Shown here: piece by piece, positions 35,685 to 45,137 of the stretch
How positions within the stretch are numbered: the stretch's first letter is position 1
Layout of the letters: each line of letters starts with the position of its first letter
From: Sphingobacterium nematocida
GTDB lineage: Bacteria; Bacteroidota; Bacteroidia; Sphingobacteriales; Sphingobacteriaceae
DNA length: 64,000 nt
Assembly: GCF_900168125.1 (NCBI RefSeq)
Contig: NZ_FUZF01000004.1
Location: forward strand, 237,546 to 301,545
Reading direction: 5' to 3'
Program-made: the position numbers and the translations under genes
Notes under the pieces: generated by a model
The model's input: only the letters and a program-made list of their open reading frames with translations
Told to the model about the DNA's origin: nothing
Databases searched by the model: none

Positions 35685-38186
35685 ATGGCTTATAACATTC
35701 CAGAACAGTTTCAGGGGCTATCAGACGAACAGGTACAGCATTCCAGAGAAGAGTTTGGTTACAATCAGATGGACAGTATGCGTAAGAGTACTTGGTTAGA
35801 TATGCTGTTAGGTATTCTGAAGGAACCTATGTTAATATTATTAATTGCTATTTCTGTTATTTATCTGACGATAGGCGATTACGGTGAAGCTGCATTTATG
35901 CTCGTCGCCATAATCTTAGTGTCGGCAATTTCGTTTTATCAGGACAATCGAAGTAAAAAGGCACTTGAAGCTTTAGAAAAGCTGAATGAGCCGCTAAGTA
36001 GCGTGATCCGTAATCGAAAGATCATATCGATTCCAACACATGAGATCGCGGTAGGGGACCTATGCATCACCGAGGAGGGAAAGATTATCAATGCTGACGG
36101 TAGGATTGTCCATAGCAACGATTTTTCCGTCAACGAATCCCCTCTTACAGGAGAGAGTCTTTCTGTATTTAAAAATGCAGAAAGTGACAACAATAAAGTG
36201 TACAGTGGCACGATTACAGTATCTGGATTGGCGGTATTCGAAGTGGAAAAGATAGGTAAGGAAACACGTATCGGTAAAATAGGAGCTTCTATAGCTGAGA
36301 TTAAAGAGGAGGAATCTCCGCTACAAGTGCAGATCGGTAAATTTGTGAAAACTATGGCTGTCGTCGGGATAGCCGTCTTTCTTCTTGTTTGTGCTGTAAA
36401 TTATTATCATACCCAGGATTTATTGGCAAGTTTGTTGAATGGTCTTACCTTAGCGATGTCTATACTTCCTGAGGAGATTCCTGTGGCATTTACGACATTT
36501 ATGGCGCTGGGATCATGGAAACTTATGCAGCAGGGGATCATCATCAAAAAAAGCGCAATTGTAGAAACATTAGGTAGCACTACTGTCATTTGCACCGACA
36601 AAACGGGGACCATCACTGAGAATACAATGCAATTGAAGCATCTATATGACTACCAATCGGAAAAGATTTTTAATAGAAATGAATTCAATGATGCTAGGTT
36701 AGAAGCATTGATTGATTACGCGATGTGGAGCAGTGAACCCATACCATTTGATCCGATGGAAAAGACCCTACATCGAGTATATCAAGAGACGAGAACGGAA
36801 GACTCTAGGCCAAACTACATTCTATTTCACGAATACCCTTTGGAAGGTAAGCCTCCAATGATGACACATGTTTTCGAAAATGAAGTCAAACAGCGTATAG
36901 TAGCAGCCAAGGGGGCGCCAGAAGCTATTATTCAGGTATGTGATTTAAATGATCTTGATAAGGAAAAAGTAAGGTCCGTAATAACAACATTGGGACAACA
37001 GGGTTACCGTATACTAGGGGTTGCCAAATCGACTTTTGAAGGCAATGAATTTCCAGACAAGCAACAGGATTTTGACTTTAAGTTTTTAGGTTTAGTGGTG
37101 TTTTATGATCCACCCAAAAAAGGTATTAAAGAAGTTTTTAAACAGATTTACGAGGCAGGGATTAAAGTCAAAGTAGTAACCGGGGATAATGCTGATACAA
37201 CTCGTAGTATTGCCACACAGGCAGGAATTCTTAATGCATCGAAAGCCATAGAAGGAAAAGAGATCATCGATTATTCAGATCTAGAAGTAGAAGAGGCGGC
37301 TAAAGATAATGTGCTATTTACCCGGATGTTTCCTGAGGCCAAGCTTACAGTGGTCAACGCATTGAAGCGGCAGGGAGAAGTTGTAGCCATGTTGGGAGAC
37401 GGCGTGAACGATGGCCCTGCATTAAAGGCGGCCCATATTGGTATAGCGATGGGGAATAAGGGGACAGAAATCGCAAAAGCTGCTGCTTCCTTGGTGATTA
37501 CTAATGACGACCTTGGCAAGTTGATTATAGGGATTGCTGCGGGTAGAAGAATATATACCAATATCAAGAAGGCAATACAATATATTATCTCGATTCATAT
37601 TCCGATTATTCTCACAGTCTCATTGCCACTTTTCTTGGGCTGGATATTCCCACAGATATTTACGCCGGTACATGTCATCTTTTTGGAGCTTGTGATGGGA
37701 CCGACCTGTTCGATCGTATACGAAAACGAACCTATGGAAAAGAATACGATGCAAATTCCGCCTCGTCCCATAACCGATACTTTTTTGAATTGGAAAGAGC
37801 TTAGTATGAGCGTTGTTCAGGGGGTGATTATTGCGATAGGGGTGCTCTTTGTTTATCAATTTACCGTGTCCCAAGGAGGTGGGGAGCAAAAGACACGAGC
37901 AATGGTATTTACTACACTGATTTTTGCCAATATATTATTAAGTTTCGTTAATAGATCTTTTTACTACTCTGTTTTAGAGAGTTTTAAAAATAAAAATGTG
38001 TTATTGGTAGCGATTACTCTCTTTACATTGTCGATGCTTCTCGTGATTTTGTATGTTAGTTCCGTGTCGGATTTCTTTTCTGTGACAAGTCTATCTATTT
38101 ACGAGCTTGGTCTCTCGCTCGGGATAGCTTCCATTTCGGTACTATGGTTTGAAGGCTATAAATACATAAAGAGAAAATCAAGATAA
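35685..38186 (+). CDS. Cation-translocating P-type ATPase (P2-like)
   Basis: Ion pump of 833 residues. In order: actuator motif TGES near residue 162, membrane motif PEEIP near 263, phosphorylation site CTDKTGT near 303, and the hinge GDGVNDGPALK near 570. C-terminal membrane segments include FLELVMGPTCSIVYENEP. The layout is that of P2 ATPases (calcium or related), but the PEEIP motif replaces the PEGLP of calcium pumps, so the ion is uncertain. It is in the cytoplasmic membrane, transcribed alone. Confidence 0.93.
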   Translation: MAYNIPEQFQGLSDEQVQHSREEFGYNQMDSMRKSTWLDMLLGILKEPMLILLIAISVIYLTIGDYGEAAFMLVAIILVSAISFYQDNRSKKALEALEKLNEPLSSVIRNRKIISIPTHEIAVGDLCITEEGKIINADGRIVHSNDFSVNESPLTGESLSVFKNAESDNNKVYSGTITVSGLAVFEVEKIGKETRIGKIGASIAEIKEEESPLQVQIGKFVKTMAVVGIAVFLLVCAVNYYHTQDLLASLLNGLTLAMSILPEEIPVAFTTFMALGSWKLMQQGIIIKKSAIVETLGSTTVICTDKTGTITENTMQLKHLYDYQSEKIFNRNEFNDARLEALIDYAMWSSEPIPFDPMEKTLHRVYQETRTEDSRPNYILFHEYPLEGKPPMMTHVFENEVKQRIVAAKGAPEAIIQVCDLNDLDKEKVRSVITTLGQQGYRILGVAKSTFEGNEFPDKQQDFDFKFLGLVVFYDPPKKGIKEVFKQIYEAGIKVKVVTGDNADTTRSIATQAGILNASKAIEGKEIIDYSDLEVEEAAKDNVLFTRMFPEAKLTVVNALKRQGEVVAMLGDGVNDGPALKAAHIGIAMGNKGTEIAKAAASLVITNDDLGKLIIGIAAGRRIYTNIKKAIQYIISIHIPIILTVSLPLFLGWIFPQIFTPVHVIFLELVMGPTCSIVYENEPMEKNTMQIPPRPITDTFLNWKELSMSVVQGVIIAIGVLFVYQFTVSQGGGEQKTRAMVFTTLIFANILLSFVNRSFYYSVLESFKNKNVLLVAITLFTLSMLLVILYVSSVSDFFSVTSLSIYELGLSLGIASISVLWFEGYKYIKRKSR

Positions 38187-38388
38187 TGCCTTATGTTTAA
38201 GTTGTCTTTGTCTTAAATTTTAGTTTATAATTCAAGGGGTATGGAACAGGCTCTCGATGTTTTGATGGTATTTGGAAGGAATAGTTTGACAACAAGGGGT
38301 GTCCACTACCGAAATTGTCATGAGATAAGTTTTTATAAACAAAGCTTCCATAAATTTGGTTTAAGGTTATGAACTAGAATAAATTATT

Positions 38389-38913
38389 ATGGACACAGCA
38401 ATATCTCAAAAGTTAGCGGTCATTATCCCTGCCTACCGCATGCACACTCAAAGTTTTTTACAGGTATTGGATGGTATATCCGAAGAAGATGCTCTTAAAA
38501 GGGTAGATGGACGTACCAATCATCTTGTTTGGATGGCAGGAAATTACGTTAACATGCGTTATGGAATGGCGCATGTGTTAGGATTGCCAGACACAGACCC
38601 TAATCACGATTTATTCTTTATGGGAAAATCATTGGACGAAAAGAACCACTATCCAAGCTTAAAAGAACTGCTCGCAAATTTTCATTCGATCTCAGCTAAG
38701 GTGTATGCAAGATTACTGCTGGTTACCGATCAGGAATTGGCTGATGCATTCCCTATGGGGATGGGGATTCCTTTTATCGAAGAAGACAAGTTGAATTTTA
38801 TCGGTATGTGTATAGGGCGGGAAGATTATCTTTGCGGACAGATGGCGTTAATGCGTCGTATATTAAATTACGAAAGTATAAGATACGACCTGTTGACCGA
38901 CGTCGACTATTAG
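38389..38913 (+). CDS. DinB-family protein
   Basis: Four-helix bundle protein of the DinB/YfiT superfamily, 174 residues. Characteristic features are QSFLQVLDGISEEDALKRVDGRTNHLVWMAGNYVNMRYGMAHVLG, and a late HixxR-like segment. The metal-binding His triad is not complete by eye. Family members are thiol transferases or stress proteins. It is soluble, with no neighbours in an operon. Confidence 0.75.
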   Translation: MDTAISQKLAVIIPAYRMHTQSFLQVLDGISEEDALKRVDGRTNHLVWMAGNYVNMRYGMAHVLGLPDTDPNHDLFFMGKSLDEKNHYPSLKELLANFHSISAKVYARLLLVTDQELADAFPMGMGIPFIEEDKLNFIGMCIGREDYLCGQMALMRRILNYESIRYDLLTDVDY

Positions 38914-39026
38914 AAATACGCCTAGCAAAGTCATACTTCGTACAAGATAAAATGATGGCAATTGCCGAGGCATGGAACTTTGTTATGTCATTAAGTTCTA
39001 ATGTCCTCTTTGCTTTCTGAAATAAA

Positions 39027-39440
39027 TTAACGTCCTGTCTTGGTTAAACCTTCACAATACGTTTTCAATCGCAGGAGAAACATGGACCAGTTATAATTAC
39101 ACCATTGATAGTACTCGGTCATGGCGCGCCAGTCGGAATGTTTCAGTATTACTGCGGTTTGGTTATTCCGTTCCGAAAGGTCAAATGAAATCCGAGTCCC
39201 GATCCATTCCTTATCGGAATCCACACATTCCCAGCGGATACGAGTATCTTGTTGTAATTCAATGATCTTCATCTTGGTAATCTCGGCTTCATTAAAGTCA
39301 AACTCATTGATAAAGCCCACTTCCGGTTTAACAATAAGTTTTTTTGTCCAGATTTCAGAAAGACCATCTTGCGTAGTTAATACCTGATAGATTGAAGAAG
39401 CAGGTGCTTTTATATAATTTACAAGTTCAATGCTTTCCAT
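39027..39440 (-). CDS. SRPBCC/START-like domain protein
   Basis: Helix-grip protein of 137 residues: IKAPASSIYQVLTTQDGLSEIWT at the N-terminus, a beta-sheet core (FDFNEAEITKMKIIEL, RIRWECVDSDKEWIGTRISFDL), and a long C-terminal helix (YNWSMFLLRLKTYCEG). This is the AHSA1-like branch of SRPBCC, which binds hydrophobic ligands in a cavity. The ligand is unknown. It is divergent from the GntP operon, with a perfect hairpin between them. Confidence 0.85.
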   Translation of the reverse strand: MESIELVNYIKAPASSIYQVLTTQDGLSEIWTKKLIVKPEVGFINEFDFNEAEITKMKIIELQQDTRIRWECVDSDKEWIGTRISFDLSERNNQTAVILKHSDWRAMTEYYQWCNYNWSMFLLRLKTYCEGLTKTGR

Positions 39441-39523
39441 TGTTTAGATGATTGTATAAAATGAACGTTCAGTATGCCCGTTTATTGATTTAATTCTCTA
39501 TGTAAGCAAATTTAAAAAAGCAG

Positions 39524-39568
39524 AAACAGTTAAAACTTGCCATCTGACAAGTTTTAACTGTTTTTAAA
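39524..39568. terminator. Orphan terminator-like hairpin in a divergent intergenic region
   Basis: Perfect 16-bp stem AAACAGTTAAAACTTG (39524-39539) and CAAGTTTTAACTGTTT (39548-39563) with an 8-nt loop and a T run on the plus side. Because the flanking genes point away from each other, it is not the end of either one. Confidence 0.7.
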
Positions 39569-39677
39569 TTTATTGTTTTTGATGGATTGTCTTGAAAATT
39601 ACTATATTAGGGAGTTAATCGACCAAAAGCTTTCCGATAGATAGCTTATAAACCACAATAACTGATTTATAGATTAG

Positions 39678-41006
39678 ATGATATTTGTAATTGTACTTCT
39701 CAGCTTGTTACTGCTGATTGTCAGCATAAGCTATTTTAAGATCAATGCCTTTCTGTCTTTTCTCCTTGTATCTATATTAGCGGCTATTGCCCTTGGTCTT
39801 CCACTGTCTCAGATTCCAGCAACTCTTGAAAAAGGGATATCTGCGATTATGGGAGGACTGACACTCATTATTGTACTAGGCGCTATGCTCGGTAAAATAA
39901 TTGCAGAAAGTGGAGCCGCGGAAAATATAGCTGCCGTAATGGTTCGGTTATTTGGAGTTAAACATTTACAATGGGGCATGGCATTTACAGGTTTTATCGT
40001 AGGTATCCCTCTCTTTTATGGGGTAGGCTTTGTGCTGCTTGTGCCTTTAATTTTTTCGATAGTTTACAAGTATAAACTACCCGCTGTTTATATTGGGCTA
40101 CCAATGCTTGCCGCGTTATCGGTTACGCATGGTTTCATTCCCCCACATCCTTCTCCTGTTGCACTTGTCGTCCTGTTTGATGCCGATATGGGTCTGACAC
40201 TGATTTATGGCTTATTAGTGGCTATACCTGCTATTGTTGTTGGAGGTCCATTATTTGGACGTACTTTAGGAAAGATTAAGAGTACTGATGCCAATTTTTT
40301 TCAACCGGTGCAACATGATCAGAACGAATCAAAGTATACGATACCAGGTACCGGTATTAGTTTTATCACTGCCCTGTTACCGGTCTTTCTCTTGATACTC
40401 TTTACCATACTCCCGTATGGTATTGCAGCGTCCAATATCTTTGCCCATGACCTTATCCGCTTTTTTGGTTCCCCATCAATTGTGATGTTGTTTGCCATCA
40501 TTTTTGCGACGTTTACCTTAGGAATAAATCGAGGACGGTCCATCCGCGATGTGATGTTAATCTACACGGATGCGGTCAAAGATATAGCGATGATCCTATT
40601 GATTATAGCCGGATCCGGGGTATTTAAGCAAGTGATGGAAGAGAGCGGTGTAAGTGTGCTCTTAGCGGAGAGCCTCCGATCGTTAGCTATACACCCCTTG
40701 ATATTAGCTTGGGTCATAACGGCCATTATTAGAGGGTGCGTAGGCTCGGCCACCGTCGCGGCATTGACCGCGGCTACTGTATTATTACCATTGACACACG
40801 CATCACATGTCAACCCCAATTTAATGGTACTCGCCATAGGGGCAGGAAGTTTGATGTTCTCACATGTCAATGACGCTGGTTTTTGGATGTTTAAGGAATA
40901 CTTTGGATTGACAGTGAAGGACACATTACGCTCTTGGTCGGTGATGGAAGCTATTGTTGCGATTGTCGGACTTATAGCAGTACTGATATTGTCCTTTATT
41001 ATATAA
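39678..41006 (+). CDS. GntP-family gluconate/organic acid:H+ symporter
   Basis: Inner-membrane transporter with 12 or more hydrophobic helices, 442 residues. It shows GntP family traits: EKGISAIMGGLTLIIVLGAMLGKIIAESGAAENIA, FIVGIPLFYGVGFVLLVPLIF, GFIPPHPSPVAL, RGCVGSATVAALTAA, and SHVNDAGFWMFKEYF near the end. GntP members carry gluconate, fructuronate, D-serine (DsdX) or related acids. The next three genes all act on amino acids, so a D-serine-like or amino-acid-derived substrate is more likely here than gluconate (inference). It leads a four-gene operon. Confidence 0.92.
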   Translation: MIFVIVLLSLLLLIVSISYFKINAFLSFLLVSILAAIALGLPLSQIPATLEKGISAIMGGLTLIIVLGAMLGKIIAESGAAENIAAVMVRLFGVKHLQWGMAFTGFIVGIPLFYGVGFVLLVPLIFSIVYKYKLPAVYIGLPMLAALSVTHGFIPPHPSPVALVVLFDADMGLTLIYGLLVAIPAIVVGGPLFGRTLGKIKSTDANFFQPVQHDQNESKYTIPGTGISFITALLPVFLLILFTILPYGIAASNIFAHDLIRFFGSPSIVMLFAIIFATFTLGINRGRSIRDVMLIYTDAVKDIAMILLIIAGSGVFKQVMEESGVSVLLAESLRSLAIHPLILAWVITAIIRGCVGSATVAALTAATVLLPLTHASHVNPNLMVLAIGAGSLMFSHVNDAGFWMFKEYFGLTVKDTLRSWSVMEAIVAIVGLIAVLILSFII

Positions 41007-41034
41007 ATAATGAATAATTTAAAAAGAAAAAAAG

Positions 41035-41508
41035 ATGATGTATAATGCAGATGAGCAATTTGAAAAATTAGGATTAACATTACCTCCAGCGCCAACACCT
41101 AAAGGTGTTTATAAGCCCTACGTTATTGATGGAAAGTATCTCTACCTATCTGGTCATGGCCCTGTGCAGGATGATGCCAGCTTGATTATCGGTCGTATTG
41201 GTCGAGATATGGATGCAGAGGCAGGGAAGCATTCTGCCAGACAGGTCGGGCTGACGATGCTCTCTACAATAAAGACAAATCTAGGCTCGCTCAATAAGGT
41301 CAAAAGAGTGATCAAAGTTTTAGGGATGGTCAACTGCAGTTCCGATTTCGAGCGGCATCCTTATATTATTAATGGCTGTAGTGAGCTATTTGCAGCAGTA
41401 TGGGGAGAGGAGAATGGTATCGGTACCCGCAGCGCGGTGGGATTCGGTTCCCTTCCCGATAATATTCCAGTAGAGATAGAAGCCTTATTTGAACTACACG
41501 AGGATTAG
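41035..41508 (+). CDS. RidA/YjgF-family protein
   Basis: Member of the RidA superfamily, 157 residues, of the longer subgroup. Segments are YLYLSGHGPVQDDAS, RQVGLTMLSTIKTNLGSLNKVKRVIKVLGMVNCS and GIGTRSAVGFGSLPDNIPVEIEALFE. RidA proteins hydrolyse reactive enamine/imine products of PLP enzymes such as dehydratases. Its position next to a PLP-dependent enzyme (3 nt gap) fits this role. The catalytic Arg expected near RSAVG appears present. It starts at one of two adjacent ATG codons. Confidence 0.9.
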   Translation: MMYNADEQFEKLGLTLPPAPTPKGVYKPYVIDGKYLYLSGHGPVQDDASLIIGRIGRDMDAEAGKHSARQVGLTMLSTIKTNLGSLNKVKRVIKVLGMVNCSSDFERHPYIINGCSELFAAVWGEENGIGTRSAVGFGSLPDNIPVEIEALFELHED

Positions 41509-41511
41509 CAA

Positions 41512-42618
41512 ATGAAACATTGGTATGAAGTAACCAACGTGGACAGCATTGATTCGCCGGCCCTTTTGGTGTATCCCGAGCGTATTAAAGAAAATATACA
41601 GATAATCAAGAGTTTTGTCGGTGAGCAGTGTAACCGTTTGCGTCCGCATGTCAAGACCAACAAGATGGTCGAGGTTTGTAAAATGATGATTGAAGAGGGG
41701 ATACAGCAGTTTAAATGTTCTACCATTGCCGAGGCCGAGATGTTGGCGCTAAGCAATGCCAGAGATGTACTGATGGCCTATCAGCCTGTAGGACCAAAAG
41801 TAGACCGATGGATTCAACTTATAGAAGCTTATCCCAATACTAATTTTGCCTGTATTCTGGACAATGTAAGCAGTATAGAAGTTTTAGGGCGGCATGCAGC
41901 TAAAAAGGGATTAAGGCTCAACGTTTTTTTGGATATAGATGTTGGTATGGGGCGTACAGGAGCTTCAATTTCCGAGGTGCCTCATCTGTGGAATAGTCTC
42001 TGCGGTTACGATAGCTTGGTGTTGAAAGGTGTGCACGGCTACGACGGGCATATTAGCAATCCCGATCAGGACATACGTTTGCAGGAAAGCGAACTTAGCT
42101 ATAAGATATTAAAAGAAGCTTTTGACTATTTGCAACTGAAAAATCCCAATATCTTAGAAATAGTCATAGGAGGTAGTCCTTCTTTTTCTAGCCATGCGAC
42201 ACGTTCCGATGTCGTATGTAGTCCGGGCACCTTCGTCTTTTGGGATTGGGGATACCGCCAGCGTATAGCTGAACAACCATTTCTCTACGCAGCAGTCTTG
42301 TTGACTAGAGTTATTTCCATTATTAGCCCTACCCGTATCTGTGTAGATCTGGGCTATAAGGCCGTCGCATCAGATCCTCCGCTTCCTAGGGTTCAGTTTT
42401 TAAACGCAAGCGGTCTTGAAGTCATCTTCCAGAGCGAAGAACATCTCGTATTGTCCGTGGATGATAGTAGCCGGTATTCATTAGGTACAGTATTGTACGC
42501 GGTACCGACACATATTTGCCCTACAGTCAACCTCTATAACAGTGTGTCTGTTATACAAGAATACCATAACAAGACAACATGGCAAGTGATCGGTAGAAAT
42601 AGGAAGCTTAATATCTAA
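41512..42618 (+). CDS. PLP-dependent D-threonine aldolase/D-serine dehydratase-like enzyme (alanine racemase N-domain fold)
   Basis: 368-residue fold-type III PLP enzyme. The PLP lysine is in LRPHVKTNKMVEV near residue 45. Further traits are LDIDVGMGRTGAS, GVHGYDGHI, IVIGGSPSFSSHATRSDVVCSPGTFVFWDWGY, and a metal-binding-like Asp/His region near the C-terminus (VDDSSRYSLGTVLYAVPTHICPTVNLY with His and Cys). Known relatives cleave D-threonine or eliminate D-serine, both specific for D-amino acids. It lies between RidA and the dipeptidase and shares their transcript. Confidence 0.9.
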   Translation: MKHWYEVTNVDSIDSPALLVYPERIKENIQIIKSFVGEQCNRLRPHVKTNKMVEVCKMMIEEGIQQFKCSTIAEAEMLALSNARDVLMAYQPVGPKVDRWIQLIEAYPNTNFACILDNVSSIEVLGRHAAKKGLRLNVFLDIDVGMGRTGASISEVPHLWNSLCGYDSLVLKGVHGYDGHISNPDQDIRLQESELSYKILKEAFDYLQLKNPNILEIVIGGSPSFSSHATRSDVVCSPGTFVFWDWGYRQRIAEQPFLYAAVLLTRVISIISPTRICVDLGYKAVASDPPLPRVQFLNASGLEVIFQSEEHLVLSVDDSSRYSLGTVLYAVPTHICPTVNLYNSVSVIQEYHNKTTWQVIGRNRKLNI

Positions 42619-42625
42619 CAACAAA

Positions 42626-43708
42626 ATGAACAAACAACTCCCTTTTTTAATAGATGGGCATCTAGACTTGAGTATGAATGCGATGGAGTGGAATCGTGAC
42701 CTGCGTCTGTCCATTAGCGAATTGAATGCCCGAGAACAGCATCTGCAGGACAAGCCAGATCGGAGTAAAGCTACAGTGACATTTGAAGAGTTACGTCGTG
42801 GCAATATCGGCCTCGTCGTTGCTACGCAGATCGCGCGGTTTGTCGAGCCAGGTAGCACACTTCCGGGTTGGTATTCCCCAGAGCAAGCTTGGGCGCAAAC
42901 TCAGGGGCAATTAGCATGGTACAAGGCTATGGAAGCAGGTGGGCATATGTGCATGATTTGTACCAAAGAGCAGTTGGATCAGCACCTAAATCTCTGGAGA
43001 GACGGAACGTCTAACATGGACAAACCTATAGGGTATATCCTTAGTCTTGAGGGAGCCGACTCGCTGGTAGATATAAGCTATGTAGAGAAGGCTTATGCAT
43101 ACGGGCTTCGGGCTATAGGTCCGGCTCACTATGGACCAGGAAGGTACGCTAACGGAACCGATGCTAGTGGTAAGTTGAATGCAGATGGCGTTTCCCTCTT
43201 GCAGGAGATGGATCGTCTTCATATGATCCTAGATGCTACGCACCTCAATGACGATGCTTTTTGGGATGCGCTCAATCGCTATAAAGGACCTATATGGGCT
43301 AGTCACAATAACTGTCGCGTATTCGTAGATCACAACAGGCAGTTCAGTGATGATATGATCCGGGCACTGATCGAACGTCAGGCGGTCATAGGCGTAGCGC
43401 TGGATGCCTGGATGATGGTTCCTAACTGGGTACGTGGACAGTCCACACCAATAGGCACTGGCTGTAACATGGAGATCATGGCCAATAACATAGATCACAT
43501 ATGTCAGATTGCAGGCAGTACAGATTATGTTGCAGTAGGTAGTGATCTAGATGGTGCATTTGGACGGGAGCAGTGCCCTTATGATTTGGAAACAATAGCA
43601 GATATTCAGAAGATATTTACTATTCTCGAAAAAAGAGGATACAGTGTAGAGGACCAAGCTAAAATAGCTCATGGCAACTGGCTTCGTTTCATGAGGTCTT
43701 CATTATAA
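42626..43708 (+). CDS. Membrane dipeptidase-like protein (peptidase M19)
   Basis: Zinc-dependent M19 (renal dipeptidase) family protein, 360 residues, TIM-barrel type. The first metal site is DGHLDLS near residue 8. Others are SLEGADSLVD, AIGPAHYGPGRYANGTDASG, LDATHLNDDAFWDAL (metal His), IWASHNNCRVF (metal His) and VGSDLDGAFGREQ. No signal peptide is seen, so it is cytoplasmic, unlike the GPI-anchored mammalian enzyme. M19 enzymes release D-amino acids from dipeptides, consistent with the D-specific PLP enzyme just upstream. It is the last gene of the operon and is followed by a terminator. Confidence 0.92.
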   Translation: MNKQLPFLIDGHLDLSMNAMEWNRDLRLSISELNAREQHLQDKPDRSKATVTFEELRRGNIGLVVATQIARFVEPGSTLPGWYSPEQAWAQTQGQLAWYKAMEAGGHMCMICTKEQLDQHLNLWRDGTSNMDKPIGYILSLEGADSLVDISYVEKAYAYGLRAIGPAHYGPGRYANGTDASGKLNADGVSLLQEMDRLHMILDATHLNDDAFWDALNRYKGPIWASHNNCRVFVDHNRQFSDDMIRALIERQAVIGVALDAWMMVPNWVRGQSTPIGTGCNMEIMANNIDHICQIAGSTDYVAVGSDLDGAFGREQCPYDLETIADIQKIFTILEKRGYSVEDQAKIAHGNWLRFMRSSL

Positions 43709-43747
43709 TGTTGAATGCCTAGTGCCTTCAAATATGAACTAAATTCA

Positions 43748-43788
43748 TTCCGCCTGTTTTTTCTTACAATCAGGAAAAACAGGCGGAA
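43748..43788. terminator. Terminator after the GntP operon
   Basis: Near-perfect stem of about 15 bp (TTCCGCCTGTTTTT at 43748 on and AAAACAGGCGGAA ending at 43788) with a 10-12-nt loop. It lies between convergent genes and could serve both. Confidence 0.75.
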
Positions 43789-43841
43789 ATATTTGCTGCC
43801 TCTCGAATGATGATCGAAGCACTGTAAGAACGTCGAAGGCG

Positions 43842-45137
43842 TTAGCTTTGCGATTTTTCTAATAAAGAAATGGCATCAAATAATACACCAGCTTCTCCTC
43901 TAAAGGTTCCAGAGCCCTCAGGTTTATTGTCTTTTGTATACCATTCGTAAAAACCCTTATTTTTAATAACACGATCCAGCATCGGTTTCATTTGTTCGTA
44001 CGCTTCTTTTTCAAAACCATTTTTTACCAACTGCTGTATCATACGGCCACCGAACCATGTCCAATCCCCGCCATTTTGATAGCCATAAGGATACATACCT
44101 TTATTTTTGAATGAACCGGCTGGATACGTTGGGTAGATCGTTAAGCCTATTGTAGCAGCACCAGATTCTTTTACATTTTCCACCATTTTATCCAATGAAG
44201 TTTTTATTTGTTCTTTCGTTAACAAGTTGGCTTCGATCGCAATTGCAGTGCCCCCGTGATAGTAGATTTGGTTTTCATCAAAATCCGAAGAAAAGGGAGA
44301 TCCATTGATGTAAATATGAGGTATGAATTTTTGATTCTTTCCATCCCAAAGATGCTTCATCGTATTGGTTGCAATACGATCTCGAATAGATTGCCACTGA
44401 GATGCTTTTTCAGGAACGAGTTCTATGTAATTATCTAAAGCAATCAAAAACATGGCATTATCATAAATGTCTAATGCGATGTGCGAATTTTCGTCCAGGT
44501 GAACACCCCAATCATGTTCAGGTTGTACATCTCCCCAATCGACCGTAGTAGCACCCCAGATCAAACCATATTCCTTGTTATATCGTTCATTCATCAAAAA
44601 TTGGAGTGCAGCTTCCATTTTATCTCTAACATTACTGTTCCCCACTTTTACGGATAAAAAGGCGCTGTCCTGAGATGCTTTTACGTACTTGTAAACCGCT
44701 TGAATCAGTGATGTTTCTTGATCAGTTTCTACAGTGTTTTTATGGGCCGCGTAATCGGGAGCGAGTGGGTTTGTGATAGAGTAATAGTCAGATACTCCAT
44801 TTTTAAAGCTCGATTTTTTCACAAAACCATCTGCGATATTACCATCTGGTTCCTGCAACTTAAAAAATAGGAGTAATTGGTCCTTAATCTGTTCGTGCGG
44901 GTGTACCTGCGTAGCAAGATTAATAAATGTGTTATAGTCTCTGATCCACACCTCGCCATAGCCGTCCCCAGCGTTAAAGCCAGATTTTATCGTAACAGTA
45001 GCCATATCTTTGACCAGCTGAAAACTACTGTCGTTTTTCATGTCGGTCTGCCACTTTTCCGATACTGCTTTATTTCCATTTGGATTGCAGGCAGAGAAGA
45101 GGATAGAAGATGTTAATAGAAAAAATAGGTTTTTCAT
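43842..45137 (-). CDS. Glycosidase-like lipoprotein, six-hairpin (alpha/alpha)6 fold
   Basis: Exported lipoprotein of 431 residues, signal LTSSILFSAC. The sequence looks like a six-hairpin glycosidase: YGEVWIRDYNTFINLA near 62, VETDQETSLIQAVYKYVKA near 140, GLIWGATTVDWGDVQPEHDWG near 192, IYDNAMFLIALDNYIEL and YPYGYQNGGDWTWFGGRMIQQL near 355. The acidic residues in IRD and in TVDWGD are possible catalytic or ligand residues. The GH family cannot be fixed by eye. It has no SusCD partner next to it, so its substrate is unknown. Confidence 0.72.
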   Translation of the reverse strand: MKNLFFLLTSSILFSACNPNGNKAVSEKWQTDMKNDSSFQLVKDMATVTIKSGFNAGDGYGEVWIRDYNTFINLATQVHPHEQIKDQLLLFFKLQEPDGNIADGFVKKSSFKNGVSDYYSITNPLAPDYAAHKNTVETDQETSLIQAVYKYVKASQDSAFLSVKVGNSNVRDKMEAALQFLMNERYNKEYGLIWGATTVDWGDVQPEHDWGVHLDENSHIALDIYDNAMFLIALDNYIELVPEKASQWQSIRDRIATNTMKHLWDGKNQKFIPHIYINGSPFSSDFDENQIYYHGGTAIAIEANLLTKEQIKTSLDKMVENVKESGAATIGLTIYPTYPAGSFKNKGMYPYGYQNGGDWTWFGGRMIQQLVKNGFEKEAYEQMKPMLDRVIKNKGFYEWYTKDNKPEGSGTFRGEAGVLFDAISLLEKSQS

